Part shown: positions 36,486 to 47,018 of the stretch, piece by piece
Numbering within the stretch: the stretch's first letter is position 1
Layout of the letters: each line of letters begins with the position of its first letter
Assembly: GCF_000745015.1 (NCBI RefSeq)
Contig: NZ_JQNA01000002.1
Coordinates: 4,154,001-4,218,000, forward strand
Origin: Burkholderia sp. 9120
GTDB lineage: Bacteria > Pseudomonadota > Gammaproteobacteria > Burkholderiales > Burkholderiaceae
Direction of reading: 5' to 3'
Length of the DNA: 64,000 bases
Translations under genes and position numbers: made by a program
Notes under the pieces: model-generated
Told to the model about the DNA's origin: nothing
Database searches by the model: none
The model's input: only the letters and a program-made list of their open reading frames with translations

Positions 36486-37421
36486 ATGAAACGTTTGTGG
36501 GCTGCGTCGTTGTGCGCGCTGTCTGTGTCGTCTGTGTTCGCTGCGGATCCCGCCACCTGTCGCGACGTGCGATTCGCCGACGTGGGCTGGACCGATATCG
36601 CGGCCACCACCGGGCTGGCGTCGACGGTGCTCGAAGGACTCGGCTACAAGCCGACCAAGACGATCGCCTCGGTGCCGATCACGTTCGCCGGCGTGAAGAG
36701 CAAACAGATCGACGTGTTCCTCGGCTACTGGTCGCCGACCATGGACCCGATGATCGACCCGTTCAGGAAGGCCGGCCAACTCACGGTGCTGCCCACGCCG
36801 AACCTGACCGGCGCGAAATATACGCTGGCGGTGCCGGATTACGCGTACCAGGCCGGTATCAAGAACTTCAGCGACATCGCAAAGAACTACGACAAGCTCG
36901 ACGGCAAGATCTACGGGATCGAGCCGGGCAATGACGGCAATGCGTTGATCAAGAAAATGATCGACAGCAATCAGTACGGGCTCGGTAAATTCAAACTGGT
37001 GGAGTCGAGCGAGGCGGGCATGCTGGTCGAGGTGAACCGCGCGGTTCGCGAGAAGAAGCCGATCGTGTTCCTCGGCTGGGAACCGCATCCGATGAACGTG
37101 CAGATGAAGATCGATTATCTGTCTGGCGGCGACGACGTGTTCGGCCCGAACTACGGCGAGGCGCGCGTGCTGACGGTGGTGCCGAACGATTACTCGGCGC
37201 GTTGCCCGAACGTCGCGAAGCTGGTGTCGAATCTGCACTTCACGACCGATATCGAGAACCACGTGATGCTGCCGATCATGAACAAGACCGACCCGAACAA
37301 GGCCGCGAAAGATTGGTTGAAGGCGAACCCGGCGGTGCTGGATAAGTGGCTCGCGGGGGTGAAGACGTTCGATGGGAAGGATGGACTGCCGGCGGTGAAG
37401 GCTTATGTAGCGGGGCAGTGA
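36486..37421 (+). CDS. Choline/betaine-type ABC transporter substrate-binding protein
   Basis: 311 residues. Signal peptide about 1-19 (SLCALSVSSVFAADPA). The OpuAC/ProX-like fold is shown by VRFADVGWTDIAATTGLASTVLEGLGY, IDVFLGYWSPTMDPMI and IVFLGWEPHPMNVQM; these Trp/Tyr positions build the aromatic cage for a trimethylammonium group. The features are closest to ChoX (choline) rather than E. coli ProX. GAGGGAATGCC precedes ATG 36486. It is separated from the ATPase and permease genes by the regulator gene at 35382-36380. Confidence 0.88.
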   Translation: MKRLWAASLCALSVSSVFAADPATCRDVRFADVGWTDIAATTGLASTVLEGLGYKPTKTIASVPITFAGVKSKQIDVFLGYWSPTMDPMIDPFRKAGQLTVLPTPNLTGAKYTLAVPDYAYQAGIKNFSDIAKNYDKLDGKIYGIEPGNDGNALIKKMIDSNQYGLGKFKLVESSEAGMLVEVNRAVREKKPIVFLGWEPHPMNVQMKIDYLSGGDDVFGPNYGEARVLTVVPNDYSARCPNVAKLVSNLHFTTDIENHVMLPIMNKTDPNKAAKDWLKANPAVLDKWLAGVKTFDGKDGLPAVKAYVAGQ

Positions 37422-37489
37422 GTTTGATCGGAGGGCTTTCGCGTTGCCGTGGGCGGCGCGGGAGCGCGGTTCAAATGTCGTGAACCAGT

Positions 37490-37528
37490 GCGTTGGACTG
37501 AGTGCCCTGGATTGTTTCAGTCCAACGC
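37490..37528. terminator. Stem-loop with perfect 12-bp arms between convergent genes
   Basis: GCGTTGGACTGA (37490-37501) and TCAGTCCAACGC (37517-37528) are perfect reverse complements around a 15-nt loop. It lies between the convergent binding-protein and regulator genes, so it is probably a bidirectional transcript end, though a T-tract is absent. Confidence 0.6.
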
Positions 37529-37562
37529 GCTGCGTCAAGGCGCAGTGCCCAGATTGCCGCCT

Positions 37563-38630
37563 TCAGATCGCCTGAGCGCGGCCCGGGAACGTTTCGTCGT
37601 AACCGGCGCCGTCGTCCACTTCCGCGGCCGTGCCGCGTTGCTCGCGGTACATCATCGGCGGTAAACCGAATTGCTTGCGGAATTCGCGGCCCAGATGCGA
37701 TGCATCGGAGAAGCCGCAACTCGACGCGATATCGGCGACGGTTTTATCCGAGCTTGTCAGCAGCCAGGCAGCGGTGCGCAAACGCACCTGCTTCGCGTAG
37801 GCCTGCGGTGCCTTGCCGGTTTGCGCTTTGAAGAGCCGCTCGAGTTGACGCGGCGAGAGATCGAGCTTGCCGGCCAGTTCATCGAGCGATAAAGAGCGGC
37901 CTACGTGCTGTTCCATCAGCAGAATTGCGCGCTTCACTTTCGGATGTGCGGCGGGAGCGAGGCCTGGCGGATGCGGCTGCGGCGCATTGCCTTTCTGCAT
38001 GTCGTCGACCAGCAGGATGCGCAGCGCTTTTTGCACCGTGGCGGTTTCGAAGTGACGCAGCAGGATCGCGGCGGCGACGTCGATCGAGGCGCGGCCACCG
38101 GAGCAGGTAATGCGTCTGCGGTCGATCACGAAGAGACGATCGGCCACTAGCGCTTCTTCATTGACCGACGGAAAGCGTTCGATGAAATCCCAATAGTGAA
38201 ACCAGCTCACGCAGATGCGGTGACCTTCCAGCACGCCTGCGCGCATTAGCGAGAAGACGCCGGTGCACATGCCGACTAAGGTTGCGTCGGTCGCGGCGGC
38301 GCGGCGGATGAAGGCGAGGGTTGCATCGTTGGCTGCCGGGCCGGAATGCAGCAGGCCACCTACTACGACGACGTAGTCGAAGGGCTCGGCGTTGTCGAAG
38401 GTTTCCCATGGGGTGATCTGGATGCCGCAGCTTGCTCGCACGGGGGCGAGCGTTTCGCCTATCACGCTCCATGAGCAACGGACCGGCTTGCTGAAGTCGC
38501 CTTCGTCGGCGGACAGGCGTAGTAAGTCGACAAAGCCGGAGAACGCCGTCAGCGTGAAGTTCGGGAGGAGGATGATGCCGAAACGGATGCGTTGTTTGGG
38601 CGGGGTGTCGGCGCTGTGGAGTGGGTGCAT
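37563..38630 (-). CDS. GlxA/AraC-family regulator, second copy
   Basis: 355 residues with the same two-domain plan: DJ-1/PfpI-type domain (about 15-200; FGIILLPNFTLTAFSGFVDLLRLS, GMCTGVFSLMRAGVLEGHRIC) and an AraC HTH (about 230-335; LSLDELAGKLDLSPRQLERLFKAQTGKAPQAYAKQVRL, ADIASSCGFSDASHLGREFRKQFG). It is distinct from the regulator at 35382-36380 and on the opposite strand. Its role is probably control of another branch of quaternary-amine or amino-acid catabolism nearby, such as sdaA/sox; which genes is not shown by sequence. Confidence 0.87.
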   Translation of the reverse strand: MHPLHSADTPPKQRIRFGIILLPNFTLTAFSGFVDLLRLSADEGDFSKPVRCSWSVIGETLAPVRASCGIQITPWETFDNAEPFDYVVVVGGLLHSGPAANDATLAFIRRAAATDATLVGMCTGVFSLMRAGVLEGHRICVSWFHYWDFIERFPSVNEEALVADRLFVIDRRRITCSGGRASIDVAAAILLRHFETATVQKALRILLVDDMQKGNAPQPHPPGLAPAAHPKVKRAILLMEQHVGRSLSLDELAGKLDLSPRQLERLFKAQTGKAPQAYAKQVRLRTAAWLLTSSDKTVADIASSCGFSDASHLGREFRKQFGLPPMMYREQRGTAAEVDDGAGYDETFPGRAQAI

Positions 38631-38721
38631 GCGTGCAGCTTTTGGGGTTGCTTGGTGGGGCTAGCATAGCACCTGGAGGTTTTTGTTTATGCTGTGGTTT
38701 TGGGGGTGTTTTGTGCTTTGG

Positions 38722-39640
38722 TGTTGGCCTTTCCTTGATGCGGTAGTGGTCTATTAGCGTTGCCCCTGTGCGGGGCGGCACCTACTTCTCTTTGCCGCGG
38801 CAAAGAGAAGTAGGCAAGAGAAAGCCGCTCACACCGCTAATTCTGAAGTGGGTCCCCCGCACAGTCGCGGTAGTGGCTCATCTGGAATCTGTGTTCTCGC
38901 ACATTCCGCGCTCGTGACAAAGGCGTCATTCTTCCGGCGGCGCTGCGCGCGCCGTGGCGGTCGTTCAAGCACGGCCCCTGCTAAGCGGGGCTCCCGCGCA
39001 GTTGCGGTAGTGGCTCATCTGGAATCTGTGTTCTCGCGCATTCCGCGCTCGTGACAAGGCCGTCATTCCTCCCGGCTTGCGCTGCGTGCTCGTCGGAAGG
39101 GTCCAACGCCGAATCAGTGGTGTTCCTCCGCGCAGCGAGAGCCGTCGGCTCCGCCTCGGCGACGCGCCAAAATGTGATGCTGATTTCGGCGTTGCCCACA
39201 AAGCCCCCATGTCCCGGCGAGGACCCGCCGCGGGCGCGCACAGCCCCGATGTTTTGATGAACAACCGCCACGGCGCGCGCAGCGCCGCGGGAAGAATGAC
39301 GCCTTTGTCACAAGCGCGGAATGCGCGAGAACACAGATTCCAGATGCACCACTGCCGCCGCTGCGCGAGGGCCCCGCTTAGCAGGGGCCGTGCTTGAACG
39401 ACCGCCACGGCGCGCGCAGCGCCGCCGGAAGAATGACGCCTTTGTCACGAGCGCGGAATGTGCGAGAACACAGATTCCAGATGAGCCACTACCGCGACTG
39501 TGCGGGGGACCCACTTCAGAATTAGCGGTGTGAGCGGCTTTCTCTTGCCTACTTCTCTTTGCCGCGGCAAAGAGAAGTAGGTGCCGCCCCGCACAGGGGC
39601 AACGCTAATAGACCACTACCGCATCAAGGAAAGGCCAACA
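38722..39640. repeat. Large inverted-repeat element, 270-bp perfect arms
   Basis: Bases 38722-38991 are an exact reverse complement of 39371-39640. Each arm contains a 32-bp perfect palindrome (38782-38813 and 39549-39580; half-sequence CTACTTCTCTTTGCCG) and a unit with GGAATCTGTGTTCTCGC that recurs, diverged, in the 379-bp centre (about 39003-39080 direct, 39245-39358 inverted). In all there are about four copies of a 125-bp unit facing inward in two pairs. The flanks are GT-rich on the left and CA-rich on the right, extending the symmetry loosely. Several short ORFs cross it but none is credible. No transposase is present; it resembles a non-autonomous dispersed element or a recombined repeat pair. 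Confidence 0.85.
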
Positions 39641-39740
39641 AAACAAAAAACCACCACCACCAACCATCCCAAACCCGCCCAAAACCATAAAAAACCCGCC
39701 CAGCGCCGCATCAGGCCGCGCCCCCTGACGACCCCATCCC

Positions 39741-39757
39741 ACGCCAATGGCGTTTTT
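39741..39757 (+). terminator. Terminator-like hairpin upstream of sdaA
   Basis: ACGCC (39741-39745) pairs with GGCGT (39749-39753) around AAT, followed by TTTTA. It would stop plus-strand transcription coming out of the inverted-repeat element about 85 nt before sdaA. The surrounding 39641-39838 is CA-rich with no gene. Confidence 0.5.
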
Positions 39758-39838
39758 ATTCTATCGACCAAAACCCACGTGAGTTGCAATACACCAACCC
39801 CAAACCCAACCGCATAAAGCGAAACAAGGCCCCCGAAA

Positions 39839-41233
<1,395 letters not shown>

Positions 41234-41269
41234 ACACGCATTGAAAGACCGTACCCACAAGGATTAACG

Positions 41270-42514
41270 ATGAGCCGCTATTCGATATTCAGCCTCTTGC
41301 GCAACGGGATGTCGTATCACGAGAACTGGGAGCGCCAGTGGAAGAGCCCCGAGCCCAAACGCGAGTACGACGTGGTGATCGTCGGCGGCGGCGGGCATGG
41401 TCTCGCCACGGCCTATTACCTCGCGAAAGAACACGGCGTGCGCAATATCGCCGTGCTGGAAAAAGGCTGGATCGGCGGCGGCAATACGGCGCGCAATACG
41501 ACGATCGTGCGTTCCAACTACCTGTGGGATGAATCCGCCGCGCTCTACGAAAAGGCGATGAAACTGTGGGAAGGGCTCTCGCAAGATCTCAACTACAACG
41601 TGATGTTCAGCCAGCGCGGCGTGATGAATCTCGCGCACACGTTGCAGGACGTGCGCGACACGGAACGTCGTGTGAATGCCAACCGGCTGAACGGCGTGGA
41701 CGCCGAATTCCTCACGCCGGCGCAGATCAAGGAAATCGAGCCGACCATCAATCTGAATAGCCGCTATCCGGTGCTCGGTGCGTCGATCCAGCGTCGCGGC
41801 GGCGTGGCGCGTCACGATGCGGTCGCGTGGGGCTTCGCGCGCGGCGCGGATCAGGCCGGCGTCGATATCGTGCAGAACTGTCAGGTGACAGGCATTCGCC
41901 GCGACGGCAGCCAGGTGATCGGCGTGGACACCACCAAGGGTTTTATCAAGGCGAAGAAAGTCGCCGTGGTGGCGGCGGGCAATACGTCGACGCTCGCGGA
42001 TATGGCCGGCATACGCCTGCCGCTGGAAAGCCACCCGTTGCAGGCGCTGGTGTCCGAGCCGATCAAGCCGGTGGTGAACACGGTGGTGATGTCGAACGCG
42101 GTGCATGCGTATATCAGCCAGTCCGACAAGGGCGATCTGGTGATCGGCGCGGGCGTCGATCAATACACCGGGTTCGGCCAGCGCGGCAGTTTCCAGATTA
42201 TCGAAGGCACGCTCGAAGCGATCGTCGAAATGTTCCCGGTGTTCTCGCGGGTGCGGATGAATCGCCAGTGGGGCGGCATCGTGGATGTGTCGCCGGACGC
42301 GTGCCCAATCATCAGCAAGACCGACGTGAAGGGCCTTTACTTCAATTGCGGCTGGGGCACGGGTGGCTTCAAGGCGACGCCGGGTTCGGGCTGGGCGTAT
42401 GCGCACACCATCGCGCGCGACGAGCCGCATCCGTTGAATGCGCCGTTCTCGCTGGAGCGTTTTTACACCGGCCATCTGATCGACGAGCACGGCGCCGCCG
42501 CCGTCGCCCATTAA
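41270..42514 (+). CDS. soxB: Sarcosine oxidase subunit beta
   Basis: 414 residues. The FAD motif is [18 protein letters not shown] (GxGxxG about 39-44); the covalent-flavin region is [14 protein letters not shown] with His182 in the place of the FMN-linking histidine of the Corynebacterium enzyme. The beta subunit oxidises sarcosine to glycine plus a one-carbon unit with FAD and FMN. AAGGA precedes ATG 41270. First gene of soxBDAG. Confidence 0.95.
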   Translation: MSRYSIFSLLRNGMSYHENWERQWKSPEPKREYDVVIVGGGGHGLATAYYLAKEHGVRNIAVLEKGWIGGGNTARNTTIVRSNYLWDESAALYEKAMKLWEGLSQDLNYNVMFSQRGVMNLAHTLQDVRDTERRVNANRLNGVDAEFLTPAQIKEIEPTINLNSRYPVLGASIQRRGGVARHDAVAWGFARGADQAGVDIVQNCQVTGIRRDGSQVIGVDTTKGFIKAKKVAVVAAGNTSTLADMAGIRLPLESHPLQALVSEPIKPVVNTVVMSNAVHAYISQSDKGDLVIGAGVDQYTGFGQRGSFQIIEGTLEAIVEMFPVFSRVRMNRQWGGIVDVSPDACPIISKTDVKGLYFNCGWGTGGFKATPGSGWAYAHTIARDEPHPLNAPFSLERFYTGHLIDEHGAAAVAH

Positions 42515-42534
42515 CCGACTTTGGAGAGAATCAG

Positions 42535-42861
42535 ATGCTACTGATCGAATGCCCATGGTGCGGGCCGCGCGCCGAAACCGAATTTTCCTGCGGCGGCGAG
42601 GCGGATATCGCCCGTCCGCTCGACACCGAAAAACTCACCGATAAAGAATGGGGCGACTATCTGTTCATGCGCAAGAACCCGCGCGGAGTGCATCGCGAGC
42701 AATGGATGCATGCGCAAGGATGTCGCCGCTGGTTCATGGCGCAACGCGACACGGTGAGCTACGAGATGCAGGGCTACGACACGTTCGAGCGTCCGCTGCT
42801 CGCGATGGACGGCAACGAAGGCCAGGCACAAAGCCAGGTACAAGAGGGTAAGACGCAATGA
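42535..42861 (+). CDS. soxD: Sarcosine oxidase subunit delta
   Basis: 108 residues, zinc-binding delta subunit. Ligands are all in place: Cys6 and Cys9 (CPWC), His59 and Cys63 (HAQGC), exactly the positions of the Corynebacterium enzyme. Structural subunit at the alpha-gamma interface. GGAGAG precedes ATG 42535, 20 nt after soxB; 4-nt overlap with soxA. Confidence 0.95.
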   Translation: MLLIECPWCGPRAETEFSCGGEADIARPLDTEKLTDKEWGDYLFMRKNPRGVHREQWMHAQGCRRWFMAQRDTVSYEMQGYDTFERPLLAMDGNEGQAQSQVQEGKTQ

Positions 42862-45860
42862 GCCAGACAGACCGACTCCCCAACGGCGGGAGAATCAATC
42901 GCGCCATGCCGCTGACGTTCACGTTCAACGGCCGCCAGTATCAGGGCTATCAGGGCGACACGCTGGCCTCGGCGCTGCTCGCGAACGGCGTGCACTTCGT
43001 TGCGCGTAGCTGGAAATACCATCGGCCGCGCGGCATCGTGACGGCGGGTGTGGAAGAGCCGAACGCGGTCGTGCAACTGGAAACCGGCGCCTATACGGTG
43101 CCGAACGCGCGCGCCACCGAAATCGAGTTGTATCAGGGGCTCGTTGCCAGCAGCGTCAACGCGAAACCGAGCATCGAAAAAGACCGCATGGCGGTCAATC
43201 AGAAGTTCGCGCGTTTCATTCCGGCGGGTTTCTACTACAAAACCTTCATGTGGCCGCGCAAGTTCTGGCCGAAGTACGAAGAAGTGATTCGCGACGCCGC
43301 CGGTCTCGGCAAGGCGCCCGAACACAACGACGCGGACCGCTACGACAAGTGCTTTGCGCATTGCGACGTGCTGGTGGTGGGCGGCGGCCCGACCGGGCTC
43401 GCGGCGGCGCATGCGGCGGCGTTGTCCGGCGCGCGCGTGACGTTGATCGACGATCAGCCGGAGCTCGGCGGCTCGCTGCTGTCGTGCCGCGCGGAGATCG
43501 ACGGCAAACCCGCGCTGCAATGGGTGCATAAGATCGAAGACGAACTGCGGCAGATGCCCGATGTTAAGATTCTGTGCCGCAGCACCGCCTTCGGCTATCA
43601 GGACCACAACCTCATCACGGTGACGCAGCGGCTCACCGAGCATTTGCCGGTGACGCAACGCAAAGGCACGCGCGAACTGATGTGGAAGATCCGCGCGAAG
43701 CGCGTGATTCTCGCGACCGGCGCGCACGAACGGCCGATCGTGTTCGGCAATAACGATCTGCCGGGCGTGATGCTGGCGTCGGCGGTGTCGACCTATCTGC
43801 ATCGTTACGCGGTGCTGCCGGGCCGCAACGCGGTGGTGTTCACGAACAACGACGACGGCTATCAATGCGCGCTCGACCTGAAAGCGGCCGGCGCGCAAGT
43901 GACGGTGGTCGATCCGCGCGCGAGCGAGTCGAAGGGCACGTTGCCGGCGCTCGCACGGCGCTACGGCGTGAAAGTATTGAACGGCGTCGCGATCACGGCG
44001 GCGCACGGCAAACTGCGGGTGGCGTCGGTCGAGCTGGTGTCGTACGCGAAAGGCCAGATCGGCGCTAAACAGAGTGACTTGCCGTGCGATCTGCTGGCCA
44101 TGTCGGGCGGCTGGAGCCCCGTGTTGCACCTGTTCGCGCAATCGGGCGGCAAGGCGCACTGGCATGACGACAAGGCCTGTTTCGTGCCCGGCAAGGCGAT
44201 GCAACCGGAGACCAGCGTCGGCGCTTGCGCGGGCGATTTCACGCTGGGCCAGGGCATCCGCTTTGCAATGGATGCCGGCATTGAGGCGGCGCGCGCGGCC
44301 GGCTTCATCGTGACGCGGCCGAATCCGGTGCAGGTGGCCGAAATCACCGAGGCGAAGATGCAACCGCTGTGGCTGGTCGGCGGTCGTGAGCTGGCAACGC
44401 GTGGGCCGAAGCAGTTCGTCGATTTCCAGAACGACGTGTCGGCTGCGGATATTTTTCTGGCGGCGCGCGAAGGCTTCGAATCGGTCGAACATGTGAAGCG
44501 TTATACCGCGATGGGTTTCGGCACGGACCAGGGCAAGCTCGGCAACATCAACGGTATGGCGATTCTCGCGCAGGCGCTCGGCAAGACCATTCCCGAGACC
44601 GGCACGACCACGTTCCGCCCGAACTACACGCCGGTCACGTTCGGCACGTTCGCCGGCCGCGAGCTGGGCGAGTTTCTCGATCCGGTGCGCAAGACCGCGG
44701 TGCACGAATGGCATGTGGAAAACGGCGCGGCCTTCGAGGACGTCGGCAACTGGAAGCGTCCGTGGTATTTCCCGAAGGGGGGCGAGGACATGCACGCCGC
44801 AGTGGCGCGCGAATCGCTCGCGGTGCGTACGAGCGTCGGCATACTCGACGCGTCGACGCTCGGCAAGATCGACATTCAGGGCCCCGATTCGGCGAAGCTG
44901 CTGAACTGGGTCTACACCAATCCGTGGAGCAAGCTGGAAGTCGGCAAGTGCCGTTACGGCCTGATGCTCGACGAAAACGGCATGATTTTCGACGACGGCG
45001 TGACGGTGCGCCTCGCCGACCAGCACTACATGATGACGACCACGACCGGTGGCGCCGCGCGCGTGCTGACGTGGCTCGAACGCTGGCTGCAAACGGAGTG
45101 GCCGGACATGCGCGTGCGGCTCGCGTCGGTCACGGATCACTGGGCCACGTTCGCCGTGGTCGGTCCGAATAGCCGCAAGGTGCTGCAGAAAGTGTGCGAG
45201 GACATCGACTTCGCGAACGCGGCGTTCCCGTTCATGAGCTATCGCGAAGGTACGGTGGCCGGTGCGGCGTCGCGGGTCATGCGCATCAGCTTCTCGGGCG
45301 AGCTCGCCTATGAAGTGAACGTGCCCGCGAACGTCGGGCGCGCGGTGTGGGAAGCGTTGATGGCGGCGGGCGCCGAATATGACATCACGCCGTACGGCAC
45401 CGAAACCATGCACGTATTGCGCGCGGAGAAGGGCTACATCATCGTCGGTCAGGATACGGACGGCTCGATGACACCGTATGACGTCGGCATGGGCGGGCTG
45501 GTCGCGAAGTCGAAAGACTTTCTCGGCAAGCGCTCGCTGACGCGTTCGGACACCGCGAAGGCGGGGCGCAAGCAACTGGTCGGGCTGTTGCCGGACGATC
45601 CGTCGTTCGTGATACCCGAAGGTTCGCAGATCATCGCCGGGCCGTTTCAGGGCGACACCGCGCCGATGCTCGGTCACGTCACGTCGAGCTATTACAGCCC
45701 GATCCTGAAGCGGTCGATTGCGATGGCGGTCGTCAAGGGCGGTCTCGACAAGATCGGCGAAACGGTCACGATTCCGCTTGCGAGCGGCAAACAGATGGCA
45801 GCGAAGATCACCAGCTCGGTGTTCTACGACAGCGAAGGAGCACGTCAACATGTGGAATGA
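42858..45860 (+). CDS. soxA: Sarcosine oxidase subunit alpha
   Basis: 1000 residues. Domains in order: an N-terminal 2Fe-2S-ferredoxin-like fold without cluster (FTFNGRQYQGYQGDTLASALLANG, about 15-100), an NAD-binding FAD/NAD(P)-type Rossmann region (CDVLVVGGGPTGLAAAHAAAL, about 170-480), and a C-terminal GcvT-like aminomethyltransferase domain that binds tetrahydrofolate (about 600-1000; RTSVGILDASTLGKIDIQGPDS, MHVLRAEKGYIIVGQDTDGS). The folate site takes the one-carbon unit as 5,10-methylene-THF. Overlaps soxD by 4 and soxG by 11 nt. Confidence 0.95.
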   Translation: MSQTDRLPNGGRINRAMPLTFTFNGRQYQGYQGDTLASALLANGVHFVARSWKYHRPRGIVTAGVEEPNAVVQLETGAYTVPNARATEIELYQGLVASSVNAKPSIEKDRMAVNQKFARFIPAGFYYKTFMWPRKFWPKYEEVIRDAAGLGKAPEHNDADRYDKCFAHCDVLVVGGGPTGLAAAHAAALSGARVTLIDDQPELGGSLLSCRAEIDGKPALQWVHKIEDELRQMPDVKILCRSTAFGYQDHNLITVTQRLTEHLPVTQRKGTRELMWKIRAKRVILATGAHERPIVFGNNDLPGVMLASAVSTYLHRYAVLPGRNAVVFTNNDDGYQCALDLKAAGAQVTVVDPRASESKGTLPALARRYGVKVLNGVAITAAHGKLRVASVELVSYAKGQIGAKQSDLPCDLLAMSGGWSPVLHLFAQSGGKAHWHDDKACFVPGKAMQPETSVGACAGDFTLGQGIRFAMDAGIEAARAAGFIVTRPNPVQVAEITEAKMQPLWLVGGRELATRGPKQFVDFQNDVSAADIFLAAREGFESVEHVKRYTAMGFGTDQGKLGNINGMAILAQALGKTIPETGTTTFRPNYTPVTFGTFAGRELGEFLDPVRKTAVHEWHVENGAAFEDVGNWKRPWYFPKGGEDMHAAVARESLAVRTSVGILDASTLGKIDIQGPDSAKLLNWVYTNPWSKLEVGKCRYGLMLDENGMIFDDGVTVRLADQHYMMTTTTGGAARVLTWLERWLQTEWPDMRVRLASVTDHWATFAVVGPNSRKVLQKVCEDIDFANAAFPFMSYREGTVAGAASRVMRISFSGELAYEVNVPANVGRAVWEALMAAGAEYDITPYGTETMHVLRAEKGYIIVGQDTDGSMTPYDVGMGGLVAKSKDFLGKRSLTRSDTAKAGRKQLVGLLPDDPSFVIPEGSQIIAGPFQGDTAPMLGHVTSSYYSPILKRSIAMAVVKGGLDKIGETVTIPLASGKQMAAKITSSVFYDSEGARQHVE

Positions 45861-46506
45861 AACTCGAGGCACGGGCTCGGTCGTGGATCGCGCGGTCGGC
45901 AAGCAAACCGGCGTATGGCAGGAGTCGCCGCTGGTCGGCACGGATGCGTTGCTGAAGAAGCATCTGGCGACGGCCAACGCGGCGTTCAGATTGAGCGAAC
46001 GGCCGTTTCTGGAACTGGTGAACGTGCGTGGCGATACGCGCGACGCGGCGTTCATGCAGGCGATGGAAACCGTGCTCGGCTGCCGTCCGCCGGAAAAGGC
46101 CAACACGATTGCGCGCGGCAATGGTTACGACCTGCTGTGGCTCGGTCCGGACGAATGGCTGGTGCGCTCGGCCACCGCGCACGATGCGACCCGCAGCGCG
46201 CCGTTGCAGGCGAAACTAGGCGCCGCGTTCGCGGGCGTGTTTGCCGCGGTGGTGGATATCGGCAGCGGCTATACGGTGCTTGAAATTAGCGGCACGCGCA
46301 CGCGTGAGGTGCTGGCGCGCGGCTGTCCGCTCGATCTGCATCCCAAGCTGTTCGGCGAAGGGCAGTGCGCGCAGAGCCACTATTTCAAGGCGTCGATGAC
46401 GCTCGTGCCGACCGGCGCGAACAGCTTCGATATCGTGGTGCGTCGCAGTTTCGCCGATTACTTCGTCAAGATGATCCTCGACGCGGCCGAGCCGCTGATG
46501 TCGTAA
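45850..46506 (+). CDS. soxG: Sarcosine oxidase subunit gamma
   Basis: 218 residues. The gamma subunit resembles the N-terminal half of GcvT; RPFLELVNVRGD, LLWLGPDEWLV, VVDIGSGYTVLEISG and the C-terminal VVRRSFADYFVKMILDAA are family blocks. It completes the alpha-beta-gamma-delta complex. The start ATG 45850 lies inside the soxA end (11-nt overlap, GAAGGAG upstream), so translation is coupled. Confidence 0.93.
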   Translation: MWNETRGTGSVVDRAVGKQTGVWQESPLVGTDALLKKHLATANAAFRLSERPFLELVNVRGDTRDAAFMQAMETVLGCRPPEKANTIARGNGYDLLWLGPDEWLVRSATAHDATRSAPLQAKLGAAFAGVFAAVVDIGSGYTVLEISGTRTREVLARGCPLDLHPKLFGEGQCAQSHYFKASMTLVPTGANSFDIVVRRSFADYFVKMILDAAEPLMS

Positions 46507-46615
46507 CGCGCGGCATGGCGACCGTGCACGGCATGCGCGATGTGCCGCGCAGTTGCATTCCATGGCGAGCGGTGTCGGCACGAACCGCCCGCCATGTTGA
46601 CGGCGCCAGTCCGAC

Positions 46616-46879
46616 ATGACGTCCACGCGTTTAGCCACCGCGCGCCTCACCGAGCGCGCCTGCCATGAGCACGATGCCGATGCCGCACTCGCACTGCTCG
46701 ATCAGAGCATCGTGCTGCGGCATCGGCGCATCGCGCTGATCCGCTATCTGCTCGCGCAGCAACTCGGCGCGCCGCTGGAGGCGCGTCATCATCAATACGT
46801 CGAAAGAATCGCCGCGCGCCTGAGCGCGGACACGCTCGCGCGCATTGCCGGCGCCGCGCGTGCGCGCCTGCGTCCCTAG
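46616..46879 (+). CDS. Small hypothetical protein after soxG
   Basis: 87 residues, predicted all-helical (RLTERACHEHDADAALALLDQSIVLRHRRIALIRYLLAQQLG), rich in Ala, Leu, Arg and His. Third codon positions are strongly G/C, like the neighbours, which supports coding. No domain is recognised. It lies 109 nt after soxG and 139 nt before an MFS gene, on the same strand. The start ATG 46616 overlaps no clear Shine-Dalgarno sequence. Confidence 0.5.
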   Translation: MTSTRLATARLTERACHEHDADAALALLDQSIVLRHRRIALIRYLLAQQLGAPLEARHHQYVERIAARLSADTLARIAGAARARLRP

Positions 46880-47018
46880 CACGCGAGCGCAGCCCGGAAC
46901 GACGCCCCCGTTCCATCCCGATGACGGTTTTCTTCTATGTGGCCGATTTATGTCCACGTCTACTGAAAACCTGATCGGAGTACTCACGCGGCAACCGCCG
47001 CATCAACGAGGGGATGAC

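Noticed and set aside
38722..39640. CRISPR array or insertion sequence
   Set aside because: The repeats are long, inverted and few, without uniform spacers, and no transposase or cas gene is present.
38158..39817. Short ORFs crossing the inverted-repeat element, including two that begin with the same MPPRTGATLIDHY sequence on opposite strands
   Set aside because: They are identical only because the DNA arms are inverted copies; ORFs occur in many frames and have no ribosome-binding signals or domains.
42774..46121. Long open frame antisense to soxA (1,115 codons)
   Set aside because: It is a mirror of the strong codon bias of soxA in GC-rich DNA; its product is Arg/His-rich with no domain, while soxA is a secure family match.
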